From positions 434,001-498,000 of the forward strand of contig NZ_CP094326.1 of assembly GCF_022760175.1 (NCBI RefSeq): a stretch of DNA of 64,000 bases, given 5' to 3'. Below, in pieces: positions 44,188 to 52,997 of this stretch (within the stretch, counting starts at the first letter, position 1; every line of letters begins with the position of its first letter). The stretch comes from Zhouia spongiae. Lineage in GTDB: Bacteria > Bacteroidota > Bacteroidia > Flavobacteriales > Flavobacteriaceae. Under the pieces are notes generated by a model. It was not told where the DNA came from. It was given only the letters and a program-made list of their open reading frames with translations, and did no database searches. The position numbers were made by a program, and so were the translations under genes.

Positions 44188-45526
44188 AATTCTCACCCTG
44201 CTCATCCTCTTTATTGCTTCTGGCCTGGTTACTCTTATAACGAGCTGTAACAGTCCTTCTGACAATAAAAGGCAACCGTTCCGTAATGATGAAAACCTCG
44301 ATCGTTTTTTCACTACCCTTTACCAAAAAAATATGTTTAATGGTGCTGCAGCCGTCATAAAAAACGGAAAAGTAATTTTCAAAAAAGGGTATGGAACAGC
44401 CAACATAGAGAAAAACACTCCTTTTCACACTTCTACAAGTATGGAAATAGCCTCCGTTTCAAAACAGTTTACCGCCGCAGCTATACAATTATTACATCAG
44501 CAGAAAAAGTTAGATGTTAATGAAAGTGCCAAAAAATATCTGGGGGAAGAATTTCCTTATCCTGCCATCACCATAAAGCACTTGTTAACGCACACCTCAG
44601 GATTGGCCGATTATGAAGATTATTTTAAAGTTAGCTGGGACACAACACGTATAGCTGCCAATGATGATATTTTAAATTACTTTTTTACAGAAACTCCAAA
44701 GCTTCTGAGTGAGCCCGGTGAAAAATACAAATATTCAAACTCAGGTTATGTTCTTCTCGCAGAAATTGTCCGAAATACAGCAGGCACACCACTGGATGTA
44801 TTTTTAAATAAACATATTTTTCAAATTGCTGAGATGAATCACACAGGTTTTTACGACAGAGACAGTATCTGGACAGCTCACAATTATGCCCCCGGATATA
44901 TGTTTAAAATTGATTCCTGCAAACTCGTAAAACCGGAATTGCTTTCAGGGAAATATTATTATTACTTTTTAAGCGGGCGTCTGGGATCAGGAAGATTATC
45001 ATCAAGCATCGAAGATCTTATTAAATGGGACAGCATCCTTTACTCTTCAAAAATCTTTAACGACAACAGCAAGGCTATGATTTTCACTCCTCATCCACCT
45101 ACAAACGACGATTCAGATTATGGGTTCGGTTGGCATATTAAAGAACATGACAGCATTGGAAAAATTGCATACCACACCGGGAGCTGGGCCGGAAACCTTT
45201 CATACATCAAAAGGTATCTGGATAAAAAAAATACGGTTATCATTTTAAACAACACTCATCATTCGGCATACATTAAAGAAATACGAAAAACCGTTGACAA
45301 TTATGTGATGGGAGGGACATTAGAAGTACCGACGCTTAAATTAAGTGAATTATTAAAAAATCAAATTTGCGATTTAAACAAAGACAACATTGAACCATGG
45401 TATGCTAAACTTACCGCCATTGATAAAGACACCACTAACCTCAGGAAGCTAAGCGACAAATATGTAAAGTCGGGACAAAAAGAAAAAGCTTATCTTGCCA
45501 CTTTTTTAATTGACAAATTAAAGTAA
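44177..45526 (+). CDS. Serine hydrolase lipoprotein (class C beta-lactamase / DD-peptidase family)
   Basis: 449 aa. I start at ATG 44177 (MKNRILTLLILFIASG), giving a lipobox at LITSC; the upstream reading lies within the epimerase gene. The catalytic SxxK is ASVSKQF, the YxN motif KYSNSGYVLL, and the third motif HTGSWAGN (HxG). Such proteins hydrolyse or aminopeptidase D-amino-acid peptides or esters. Placed after a murein-dipeptide-type epimerase, a role in trimming peptidoglycan-derived peptides in the periplasm is plausible but not shown. The C-terminal 90 residues (after VMGGTLEVP) are a separate helical segment. Confidence 0.85.
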   Translation: MKNRILTLLILFIASGLVTLITSCNSPSDNKRQPFRNDENLDRFFTTLYQKNMFNGAAAVIKNGKVIFKKGYGTANIEKNTPFHTSTSMEIASVSKQFTAAAIQLLHQQKKLDVNESAKKYLGEEFPYPAITIKHLLTHTSGLADYEDYFKVSWDTTRIAANDDILNYFFTETPKLLSEPGEKYKYSNSGYVLLAEIVRNTAGTPLDVFLNKHIFQIAEMNHTGFYDRDSIWTAHNYAPGYMFKIDSCKLVKPELLSGKYYYYFLSGRLGSGRLSSSIEDLIKWDSILYSSKIFNDNSKAMIFTPHPPTNDDSDYGFGWHIKEHDSIGKIAYHTGSWAGNLSYIKRYLDKKNTVIILNNTHHSAYIKEIRKTVDNYVMGGTLEVPTLKLSELLKNQICDLNKDNIEPWYAKLTAIDKDTTNLRKLSDKYVKSGQKEKAYLATFLIDKLK

Positions 45527-45539
45527 ACCAGAATATAAT

Positions 45540-46796
45540 ATGGAAGAAACACATTCTGCCCTTATTACAAACGATGCTGTTGTTTTAGGCCTTCTGGCTG
45601 TAATACTAGGTATTATTTTCAGCACCTCCTCCAGCAATAACCCATATTTAAAGAAATTCTACAGGATTATTCCCTCGGTACTCCTTTGTTACTTTATACC
45701 TGCCCTGTTCAACACCTTTAATATTATTGACGGAGAGGAATCTCAACTTTACTTTGTTGCATCGAGATACCTGCTCCCTGCCAGCCTGGTTCTGCTTACT
45801 ATCAGTATCAATTTCAAAGAATTGAAAAAATTAGGGAGCAAGGCCATTATCATGTTCCTTACCGGTACATTAGGTATTATTATAGGCGCGCCCGTTGCAC
45901 TTTATCTTGTCGGTTCGATATTTCCGGATGTTTTAAACCCGGGAGGAGAAGAAGTTTGGCGGGGGCTAACTACTATTGCAGGAAGCTGGATAGGCGGAGG
46001 AGCCAACCAAACCGCCATGTTCGAGCTTTTTGAAGCCAGCAACGATCTCTTTGCTCAAATGATTGCTGTTGATGTGCTTGTTGCCAACCTTTGGATGGGC
46101 TTTCTTTTATACTGGTCTCAACGTCCGCAAGTGATCGACAAATGGTTAAAAGCGGACAGCAAACCAATTTATGACTTACAAAAAAGACTGGAGGACCAGC
46201 AGGCCGGTAAATGGCTGCCTGTAAATGCCAACCGCCTGATGATCCTGGTGGCTATTGGTTTTGGTATCACGGGACTTGCTCACTTATTTGCCGATATTAT
46301 AGCACCGTTTTTCCAAGAGCATTATCCGCAACTCAATAAATACTCTTTGAACAAAACCTTCTTTTGGATTATCGTAATAGCCACTACTTTAGGATTAGGC
46401 CTTTCTTTCACCAAAGCACGGAAGGTTGAATCGTATGGCGCTTCTAAAATGGGATCTGTTTTTCTTTACATCCTTGTAGCCACTATAGGTATGCATATGG
46501 ATCTTGGGGCCGTTTTAGACAATCCTAAGTTTTTCCTTATAGGAATTGTATGGATCCTTATACACATTATCATTATGCTGATCGTTGCAAAAATCATCAA
46601 AGCTCCGTTCTTCTTTGTTGCCGTTGGTAGTCAGGCTAACATAGGCGGTGCCGCTTCAGCCCCCATAGTTGCTGCGTCGTTCAGCCCTTATCTGGCCCCG
46701 GTTGGTGTACTGCTGGCTGTATTAGGTTATGCCGTCGGCACCTATGGGGCGTATATTTGTGGTATTATCTTATCGAATGTATTCGGAATGCTTTAG
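45540..46796 (+). CDS. DUF819 family membrane protein
   Basis: 418 aa with about 10-12 membrane helices and the conserved segments ASRYLLPASLVLLTIS, AGSWIGGGANQTAMFE and GSQANIGGAASAPIVAASF, the last two looking like transporter-type glycine/serine-rich re-entrant motifs. DUF819 has no accepted function. It is the last gene of the sigma-FecR-SusCD-epimerase-hydrolase run (13 nt after the hydrolase), so it is a good candidate for the inner-membrane importer of the dipeptide (inference). The stop overlaps the convergent GH3-family stop. Confidence 0.85.
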   Translation: MEETHSALITNDAVVLGLLAVILGIIFSTSSSNNPYLKKFYRIIPSVLLCYFIPALFNTFNIIDGEESQLYFVASRYLLPASLVLLTISINFKELKKLGSKAIIMFLTGTLGIIIGAPVALYLVGSIFPDVLNPGGEEVWRGLTTIAGSWIGGGANQTAMFELFEASNDLFAQMIAVDVLVANLWMGFLLYWSQRPQVIDKWLKADSKPIYDLQKRLEDQQAGKWLPVNANRLMILVAIGFGITGLAHLFADIIAPFFQEHYPQLNKYSLNKTFFWIIVIATTLGLGLSFTKARKVESYGASKMGSVFLYILVATIGMHMDLGAVLDNPKFFLIGIVWILIHIIIMLIVAKIIKAPFFFVAVGSQANIGGAASAPIVAASFSPYLAPVGVLLAVLGYAVGTYGAYICGIILSNVFGML

Positions 46797-48307
46797 GTGT
46801 TCATATCCAAAAGCTCTTCCAGATAATCACGGGCATTCGACAAGCGGGGGATCTTATGCTGTCCTCCGAGTTTGTCGTGTGCCTTCAGCCAGTCATAGAA
46901 CAGATCCTTTCTGGCTACATTCAGTTTCGGCATGTTTAAGGTCATATCCATATAGCGCTTCGCCTCATAATCAGAGTTAAGGGCCTGCAATTCTTTGTCT
47001 AATATAATTTTGAAATCATCAAATGAAGTCGGTTGTTTCCTGAATTCGATCAGCCACTCATGAGCTCCTTTGTCTTTCCCTTTCATAAAAACCGGTGCTA
47101 CCGTATAATCTATAACTTCTGCTTCCGTTCCGGCACATGCTTTTTTCAAAGCCTGCTCGGCATTCTCAATTATTAATTCTTCTCCAAAAACATTAATGTG
47201 ATGCTTCGTTCTTCCGGTCACTTTTACCCTGTATGGATTTGTTGATGTAAATCTAACGGTATCTCCTATCATGTATCGCCAAAGACCTGCATTGGTAGTG
47301 ATCACCATGGCATAATTTTTACCTGGCTCCACTTCCCATAACGGAATTACTTTTTGGTTCGGCGTATTAAAGGTTTCCATTGGTATAAATTCATAAAAGA
47401 TACCGTAGTCCAACATCAATAAAAGTTCGTCTGAATTATTACGGTCCTGAATAGCAAAAAACCCTTCCGAAGCATTGTATATTTCATAATACTGAAATGA
47501 GCCCCTCGGCAACAACTTTTCGTATTGTTCCCGATACGGATTAAAACTGACCCCTCCGTGAAAGTAGACCTCCAGGTTATTCCATACTTCAAATAAATTT
47601 TCTTTCCCGGTTGTTTCCAGCACCTTATTAAGCAACACCAGCATCCAGGATGGTACTCCGGCAAAACTGGTTACATCTTCCTTTATGGTTTCTTTTACTA
47701 TGGCCTCTAATTTGGTTTCCCATTCACTCATCAAAGAAACTTTATTGCTGGGGGTGCTTCCCATTTCAGCCCAAAAAGGAAGGTTGTCTATGATAATAGC
47801 CGAGAGGTCTCCGAAAAAAGTATTATTTAACTCATATAATTCTTTGCTCCCCCCCAATCGTAGACTTTTACCATCAAACAATCTGCTATTCTCGTTATTG
47901 TTAAAATAAATAGAGAGCATATCCTTTCCTGCCTTAAAATGACAATCTTCCAGGGCTTCATTGCTAACAGGGATGAATTTGCTTTTTGCATTTGTTGTAC
48001 CACTACTCTTTGCGAACCATTTTATCTGGCTTGGCCAGAATATATTCTGCTCTCCTCTTCTGGCCCTTTCAATCATGGGTTCGATATCTTCGTATCGGCT
48101 TAACGGCACTCTGTCTGCAAAGGCTTCATATTTGTTGAGGGATTCAAAACCATGCTTTTGACCCAACTCAGTATCCTTGGCCACCATCACCAACTGATTT
48201 AGTAGTTCTACCTGAACTTCCTCCGGATATTTCAAGAATAGCTCTATTTGGTAAAATCGTTTTTTTAATAACCATGATGCAACTGAATGAAAAAGCGGTA
48301 TTGGCAT
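46793..48307 (-). CDS. GH3 auxin-responsive-promoter family protein (acyl-adenylate enzyme-like)
   Basis: 504 aa. The name comes from plant acyl-acid amido synthetases; bacterial members have an unknown substrate. The adenylation motif WFAKSSGTTNAKSKFIPVS (P-loop-like), the YNASEGFFAIQD block and GLWRYMIGDTVRFTS are the three ATP/AMP-binding motifs. I start at ATG 48307 (MPIPLFHSV), since the upstream TTG adds only non-conserved residues. Divergent from DUF2797, a pairing that recurs in Flavobacteriaceae. Confidence 0.88.
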   Translation of the reverse strand: MPIPLFHSVASWLLKKRFYQIELFLKYPEEVQVELLNQLVMVAKDTELGQKHGFESLNKYEAFADRVPLSRYEDIEPMIERARRGEQNIFWPSQIKWFAKSSGTTNAKSKFIPVSNEALEDCHFKAGKDMLSIYFNNNENSRLFDGKSLRLGGSKELYELNNTFFGDLSAIIIDNLPFWAEMGSTPSNKVSLMSEWETKLEAIVKETIKEDVTSFAGVPSWMLVLLNKVLETTGKENLFEVWNNLEVYFHGGVSFNPYREQYEKLLPRGSFQYYEIYNASEGFFAIQDRNNSDELLLMLDYGIFYEFIPMETFNTPNQKVIPLWEVEPGKNYAMVITTNAGLWRYMIGDTVRFTSTNPYRVKVTGRTKHHINVFGEELIIENAEQALKKACAGTEAEVIDYTVAPVFMKGKDKGAHEWLIEFRKQPTSFDDFKIILDKELQALNSDYEAKRYMDMTLNMPKLNVARKDLFYDWLKAHDKLGGQHKIPRLSNARDYLEELLDMNT

Positions 48308-48439
48308 TTTTTGATCTATATTTTCTAGGTACAACAAAAAAACTGAAGTAACAGCACAAGTATTTCCCTTAATCTACGAAAGCTCTAAAAATTTCATCAT
48401 TGAAACTTTCAGTAATTTTCAATGGATATAAAATTAATG

Positions 48440-48447
48440 TACTTTTG
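48440..48447 (+). promoter_or_regulatory. DUF2797 -7 promoter element TACTTTTG
   Basis: Perfect TANNTTTG placed about 27 nt before the DUF2797 start; -33 element not clear. Confidence 0.45.
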
Positions 48448-48473
48448 GATAAAAATAACAAAAATCTTTAAGC

Positions 48474-49268
48474 ATGTACGAAGGTGTCCTAACAAAAATG
48501 CAAACAGAATTTACCTCACCTATCAATTACTTTCTTGTATTTGAAAAGGATTTTATTCACATGAATCAGTTGTTAGACAAAAACATAAAAATCTCCTTCG
48601 TAAAATACGAGTGTCTTAATTGTCATTTAGACAAGGAAATATACCGCCAGGGATTTTGTAAAACCTGCTTTTATGAAGTACCACAAGCTGCAGACTGGAT
48701 ACTGAAACCAGAGTTAAGCAAAGCCCATTTAGACGAAGAAGATCGCGATCTGGCATTTGAAAAAAAAATGCAGTTACAACCGCATATTGTTTATTTAGCA
48801 CTCTCGAGTGATGTAAAGGTAGGCGTTACACGAAAATCGCAAGTCCCAACCCGCTGGATAGACCAGGGTGCCAATCAGGCCATTGAAGTAGTAGAGGTTC
48901 CTAACCGGTATCTGGCAGGCATCACAGAAGTAGCGCTTAAAGAACATATGACCGATAAAACGAATTGGCGTAAAATGCTTACCAATGAAGTTCTTGATGC
49001 CAACCTTATAGCGGAAAAAGATCGATTAGATGATTTTTTACCGGAGGAAGTAAAAGAATATTATCTGGAAAATAATCAGAAACTATATGATTTAAATTAT
49101 CCGGTACTTGAATACCCTCAAAAAGTAAAAAGTCTGAATCTTAAGAAAACCCCGGAATACGAAGGAATCCTCAAAGGGATCAAAGGGCAGTACCTGATCT
49201 TTGAAGATCAGACCGTATTCAATGTAAGAAGTTATGAAGGGTTTGTAGTGAGGATAGAGATTAACTAG
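48474..49268 (+). CDS. DUF2797 protein
   Basis: 264 aa conserved protein of unknown function. It has a zinc-finger-like set of cysteines (YECLNCHLDK and GFCKTCFYEVP, about residues 46-68) and a central segment (HIVYLALSSDVKVGVTRKSQVPTRWIDQGANQAIEV) that resembles GIY-YIG-type nuclease cores: YLA, then KVGVT, then RW. That likeness is my impression, not a test. The 3' end of the gene is part of a terminator hairpin shared with rpsU. Confidence 0.8.
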   Translation: MYEGVLTKMQTEFTSPINYFLVFEKDFIHMNQLLDKNIKISFVKYECLNCHLDKEIYRQGFCKTCFYEVPQAADWILKPELSKAHLDEEDRDLAFEKKMQLQPHIVYLALSSDVKVGVTRKSQVPTRWIDQGANQAIEVVEVPNRYLAGITEVALKEHMTDKTNWRKMLTNEVLDANLIAEKDRLDDFLPEEVKEYYLENNQKLYDLNYPVLEYPQKVKSLNLKKTPEYEGILKGIKGQYLIFEDQTVFNVRSYEGFVVRIEIN

Positions 49269-49284
49269 TAAGTACTATCCTCAC
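49248..49284. terminator. Bidirectional terminator between DUF2797 and rpsU
   Basis: GTGAGGATAG and CTATCCTCAC form a perfect 10-bp stem that overlaps the last codons of DUF2797. A T-rich run follows on the plus strand, and rpsU converges from the other side. Confidence 0.7.
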
Positions 49285-49294
49285 CTATTATTTT

Positions 49295-49489
49295 TTAATC
49301 TTCATTCTGTCTGGCCCATTCCTGCTTGTAAGCAGCCTTTGCTACCTCTTCTCTTCTCAACTGAGATTTCTTTGTAAAGTGCTGATTATCTCTCAGGTTT
49401 TTAAGTTGCTGTGTTTTTCTGTACTTCTGTTTGTAACGCTTTAGAGCTCTGTCGATGCTCTCTCCTTGCTTAATTGGTATTATTAACAT
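49295..49489 (-). CDS. rpsU: 30S ribosomal protein S21
   Basis: 64 aa; MLIIPIKQGESIDRALKRY, then KFRKTQ-like KYRKTQQLKNLRDNQHF, and RREEVAKAAYKQEW are S21 signatures. S21 helps mRNA binding near the anti-Shine-Dalgarno region; in Bacteroidota it is reported to help hide that sequence, which fits the absence of Shine-Dalgarno sites across this window. A TACCTTTG -7 element at 49662-49655 would give a leader of about 160 nt. Confidence 0.95.
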   Translation of the reverse strand: MLIIPIKQGESIDRALKRYKQKYRKTQQLKNLRDNQHFTKKSQLRREEVAKAAYKQEWARQNED

Positions 49490-49654
49490 ATATATAAATT
49501 TTAATCGTTAAAGACGAGAAACGGTATAACCCTATAGCCACCTCAATCTCTTAAATCAGCAAAGAATCAAAAAAACAGGAATAAATAAAAAGAAGTATTT
49601 ATCCGGGAAGAATAATAAATTTCTACTTAAGATCAACTATTGCCAATGCTTCTC

Positions 49655-49662
49655 CAAAGGTA
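49655..49662 (-). promoter_or_regulatory. rpsU -7 promoter element TACCTTTG
   Basis: Perfect TANNTTTG on the minus strand; the nearest TTG is only 13 nt upstream, so the -33 is weak. Confidence 0.4.
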
Positions 49663-49763
49663 GCGGTTTAATTGGCAATTACACCATAAAGAACGGATTA
49701 ATTACATTTAGAGCCCTAATTAGCCGGAAATCATACTAAATATCTGACAAAATGAAGAGTGTA

Positions 49764-50450
49764 TCAAAAACCATCGGCCATTCTTTCCAACTCGATCCGG
49801 TTCGCTATTTTTATTTTTTTGCCATGGGTTTCGAGCATTCCCTTTTTAGAAAATTCGGAAAGTATCCTTATCAATGATTCCGTAGCCGTACCAACCACAT
49901 TGGCAATTTCTTCCCTGGAGAGTGTTACTCTTAAAAACTTGTCTGCATCTACTCCAAACTCATCTTCAAACTCCAATAAAGCTCCGGCCAAACGCTGTTT
50001 TACACTTTTTTGGGCCATTTCCACGATAGCGTCATCTGCCAGTTTAAGATCATGGCATATGTCTTTAATAATCTCTGCCGTGAACTTTGGGTTTTCTTTA
50101 AAAGACCTCATCACCTCTTCTTTGGGGATAAAACAAACTTCCATATCATCTATGGCTACAGCCGATAGGTTGACGGCCTCGTCGCTAATAACACTTCGCT
50201 GGCCCAAAAGGTCTCCCCTTTTAATAAACTTAACTATCTGATTTTTGCCATTGGGACTTAACTTCGTGAGTTTGCATATTCCTGACTTGATACAAAAAAC
50301 CCCATTAATATGGTCGCCTTCTTCAAAAAGAGCTTCTCCTTTTTTAATTATATGTGATGTCTTGCAGTCAGACATTCGCATCAACTCTTCTTTATCAAGT
50401 GCCCTTAACGCACTAAATTGTCTTACTATACATTGTTCACATTTTCCCAT
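49764..50450 (-). CDS. Crp/Fnr-family transcription regulator, Fnr-like with three of four cluster cysteines
   Basis: 228 aa: an N-terminal Cys motif (MGKCEQCIVRQFS), a cyclic-nucleotide-binding-type beta barrel (about 30-115), a long dimer helix, and a C-terminal winged helix (VTLSREEIANVVGTATESLIRILSEF). Aligned to E. coli FNR with a constant offset of 16, Cys4, Cys7 and Cys106 match FNR Cys20, Cys23 and Cys122, while the Cys29 position is Ser13. The recognition helix keeps Glu and Arg (ESLIR versus FNR ETISR). It is divergent from ccoI and the cbb3 genes, so it most likely controls them by oxygen or redox. A predicted Fnr box lies between the two genes. Confidence 0.9.
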   Translation of the reverse strand: MGKCEQCIVRQFSALRALDKEELMRMSDCKTSHIIKKGEALFEEGDHINGVFCIKSGICKLTKLSPNGKNQIVKFIKRGDLLGQRSVISDEAVNLSAVAIDDMEVCFIPKEEVMRSFKENPKFTAEIIKDICHDLKLADDAIVEMAQKSVKQRLAGALLEFEDEFGVDADKFLRVTLSREEIANVVGTATESLIRILSEFSKKGMLETHGKKIKIANRIELERMADGF

Positions 50451-50477
50451 AGCAGCTCTCCGCTTGTATTAGCGCTT

Positions 50478-50485
50478 CAAAATTA
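50478..50485 (-). promoter_or_regulatory. -7 element (TAATTTTG) of the Fnr-like regulator
   Basis: Perfect TANNTTTG on the minus strand. The Fnr-like box at 50494-50507 falls on its -33 region, which would suit negative autoregulation (inference). Confidence 0.5.
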
Positions 50486-50493
50486 CTATATAG

Positions 50494-50507
50494 GTGACAA
50501 ATATCAT
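50494..50507. promoter_or_regulatory. Fnr-like box before ccoI
   Basis: GTGAC-AAAT-ATCAT has the TGAy-N4-rTCA form of Fnr/Crp sites. The 13-mer TGACAAATATCAT recurs exactly at 52937-52949 before ccoS. Its centre is 36.5 nt before the last base of the -7-like AATCTTTG (50530-50537), the distance expected for activation near -41.5. Confidence 0.7.
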
Positions 50508-50529
50508 ATTTTTTTGCTAAATTGATACC

Positions 50530-50537
50530 AATCTTTG
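50530..50537 (+). promoter_or_regulatory. ccoI -7-like element AATCTTTG
   Basis: One mismatch to TANNTTTG, 21 nt before the ccoI ATG and at the same distance from its Fnr box as the ccoS element. A weak -7 with an activator site at this distance fits Fnr-dependent transcription. Confidence 0.5.
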
Positions 50538-50557
50538 TAACAGGTAAAAGAGCAAAG

Positions 50558-52939
50558 ATGATAAAACAATGTTATCACTGTGGGACGGAGTGCGATACAG
50601 GTTCGTTCGTATTCGATTCTAAAGATTTTTGTTGTAATGGATGTAAGACCGTTTATCAGATATTTTCTGAAAACGACCTTGCCGGCTACTATGAACTGGA
50701 AAAAAGTCCGGGTGCTTCCCCTTTAATGGACAAAGGCAAATTTGATTTTCTGGATAATGATAAAATTGTCGAAAAGCTCCTTGAGTTCAATGATGGAGAC
50801 ACACAAATCATTAATCTGTACATTCCGCATATACATTGCAGCTCTTGTATCTGGGTTCTGGAAAACCTCAACAAACTAAACAGCAGTATCAGAAGTTCAT
50901 TGGTAAACTTTCCCAAAAAGACTGTTCGGATAACCTATAACTCCAAAGAAATTCCGCTAAAAGCATTGGTATTGCTTTTAAATACCATTGGTTATGAGCC
51001 TTACATAAGCCTGGAGGATTATCAGCAAAATAAAAAAGGAAAAGACCGGAGTTTAATTTACAAACTTGGAATAGCCGGTTTTGCTTTTGGCAATGTTATG
51101 CTATTATCATTTCCGGAATACTTTGAAGTGGATGAGTTTTGGTTAAACCAGTACAAACACTTTTTCAGGTGGATCATGTTCACCCTCTCGCTACCTGTTG
51201 TATTTTATGCAGCATCCGATTATTTTGTTTCCGCATACAAAGGCATCAGGTCAAAGATTCTCAACATAGACATCCCTATAGCCTTGGGGATAGCCGTATT
51301 ATTTATACGAAGTACCTATGAAATTATTACCAATACCGGACAAGGTTTTTTTGATAGTCTGACGGGACTTCTGTTCTTTTTACTGTTAGGTAAATTTTTT
51401 CAACAAAAGACATACAGTTTTCTTTCTTTTGAACGTGATTACAAAAGCTACTTTCCAATCGGCATTACCAAAATAAATAATGACGGCACAGAGGAGAGTA
51501 TTCAGGTATACGACATTAAACAGGGGGACAAACTACTTATCAGAAATGAAGAGCTTATTCCCGTAGACAGTATTCTTCTGAGGGGTAAAGGAAAAATCGA
51601 CTACAGTTTTGTTACCGGAGAAGCCGAAGCTGTTTCCAAACAAAGTGGCGATAAACTATTTGCGGGTGGAAAACAAACCGGAGAAGCTATAGAACTGGAA
51701 GCGTTAAAAAGTGTGTCGCAAAGTTACTTGACACAATTATGGAGCAACGATGTTTTCGCTAAAGACAAACATGAAGGCTTCATAAATGTAACCGATAGTA
51801 TCAGCAGGTATTTTACGATTGTAGTTTTACTCATTGCCTTCGGATCGGCAGGTTTTTGGTTATGGTACGATCCGACAAAAGCCATGAATGTATTTACAGC
51901 CATTCTCATTGTTGCCTGTCCTTGTGCACTAGCGCTGTCGGCTCCTTTTACATTGGGTAATATGCTCCGTATTTTCGGAAAAAATAAATTCTATCTAAAA
52001 AATGCCCATGTTCTGGAACAGCTTGCCAGGGTAAATTCCATCATTTTCGATAAAACGGGCACCATTACCTCGAATAAAGAAACCAAGGTATCTTATGAAG
52101 GGGATCCGCTTGACACCAATGAAGAGTCCTTACTTAAAAACACACTCAGAAACTCCAACCATCCGTTAAGTCGTCAATTGTATAGTATTCTCAAAGAAAA
52201 TGAGATTATTACCCTTGATGAATTTAATGAGTATGCCGGGAAAGGTATTGAAGCCACTCACAGGCAACAAACCATAAAACTAGGTTCAGCCGAATTTATT
52301 CAGGCTCCGACACTTCAGAAGTCGCTCAGAACTTCCGTTCATATCGCTTCCAACAACAAGTACAAAGGAAAATACACATTTTACAATTCATACAGAAACG
52401 GGCTGTCCGGGGTCTTTAACAGGCTAAAGGGCCATTATGAAATAACCATACTGTCAGGAGACAACGAAAGTGAACGGGAAAATCTTGAAAAACTAGTCCC
52501 CTCCGGAACTAAAATATTCTTCAATCAAAAACCTGAAGAAAAATTAAACTATATAAAATACCACCAGCAAAGCGGAGCCAACATTATGATGGTCGGAGAC
52601 GGATTGAATGATGCAGGTGCACTCAGACAAAGTAACGTCGGAGTTGCCATTGCTGAAAATGTAAATGTATTTACACCAGCCTCCGATGCTATTCTGGATG
52701 CCTCTAAATTTAATTTAATACCCAAATACTTATGGGCGAGCAAGAAAGCCATGAATGTTATCATAGCCAGTTTTATCTTGTCATTCCTTTATAATACTGT
52801 AGGACTGGCATTTGCCATAAGCGGAAACTTATCGCCGGTAATAGCTGCTATCCTTATGCCGCTAAGTTCGATAAGCATCGTAGTGTTTACGACGATAATG
52901 ACCAACATGATTGGAAAGAGTTTAAATAAGCGAATATGA
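50558..52939 (+). CDS. ccoI: Copper-transporting P1B-type ATPase for cbb3 oxidase assembly (CcoI/FixI)
   Basis: 793 aa. I start at ATG 50558 (MIKQCYHCGTEC). The N-terminal Cys-rich domain (CYHCGTEC...FCCNGC) is typical of the CcoI group, followed by a ferredoxin-like metal domain with HCSSCIW. The core has VTGEAEAV (actuator; TGEA in place of the common TGES), CPCALAL in the membrane metal site, DKTGTIT phosphorylation Asp, HP in SNHPLSRQ, and GDGLNDAGAL. It exports Cu to the periplasm for loading CuB of the cbb3 oxidase. It is the first gene of the cco block. Confidence 0.96.
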   Translation: MIKQCYHCGTECDTGSFVFDSKDFCCNGCKTVYQIFSENDLAGYYELEKSPGASPLMDKGKFDFLDNDKIVEKLLEFNDGDTQIINLYIPHIHCSSCIWVLENLNKLNSSIRSSLVNFPKKTVRITYNSKEIPLKALVLLLNTIGYEPYISLEDYQQNKKGKDRSLIYKLGIAGFAFGNVMLLSFPEYFEVDEFWLNQYKHFFRWIMFTLSLPVVFYAASDYFVSAYKGIRSKILNIDIPIALGIAVLFIRSTYEIITNTGQGFFDSLTGLLFFLLLGKFFQQKTYSFLSFERDYKSYFPIGITKINNDGTEESIQVYDIKQGDKLLIRNEELIPVDSILLRGKGKIDYSFVTGEAEAVSKQSGDKLFAGGKQTGEAIELEALKSVSQSYLTQLWSNDVFAKDKHEGFINVTDSISRYFTIVVLLIAFGSAGFWLWYDPTKAMNVFTAILIVACPCALALSAPFTLGNMLRIFGKNKFYLKNAHVLEQLARVNSIIFDKTGTITSNKETKVSYEGDPLDTNEESLLKNTLRNSNHPLSRQLYSILKENEIITLDEFNEYAGKGIEATHRQQTIKLGSAEFIQAPTLQKSLRTSVHIASNNKYKGKYTFYNSYRNGLSGVFNRLKGHYEITILSGDNESERENLEKLVPSGTKIFFNQKPEEKLNYIKYHQQSGANIMMVGDGLNDAGALRQSNVGVAIAENVNVFTPASDAILDASKFNLIPKYLWASKKAMNVIIASFILSFLYNTVGLAFAISGNLSPVIAAILMPLSSISIVVFTTIMTNMIGKSLNKRI

Positions 52940-52949
52940 CAAATATCAT
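52936..52949. promoter_or_regulatory. Fnr-like box before ccoS-ccoNO
   Basis: ATGAC-AAAT-ATCAT, near-perfect dyad, overlapping the ccoI stop codon. Its centre is 36.5 nt before the end of the perfect -7 element TACTTTTG (52972-52979), identical to the ccoI promoter geometry. Confidence 0.75.
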
Positions 52950-52971
52950 CTTTTATGGATTTCATGAAAGT

Positions 52972-52979
52972 TACTTTTG
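52972..52979 (+). promoter_or_regulatory. ccoS -7 promoter element TACTTTTG
   Basis: Perfect TANNTTTG, 18 nt before the ccoS ATG. There is no -33 TTG at the proper distance; the Fnr box takes that place. Confidence 0.6.
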
Positions 52980-52997
52980 TCCAGTAATCTCACAGGT

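Noticed and set aside
49759-50241. 160-codon plus-strand ORF
   Set aside because: Antisense to the Fnr-like regulator; low-complexity Ser-rich product typical of a shadow frame.
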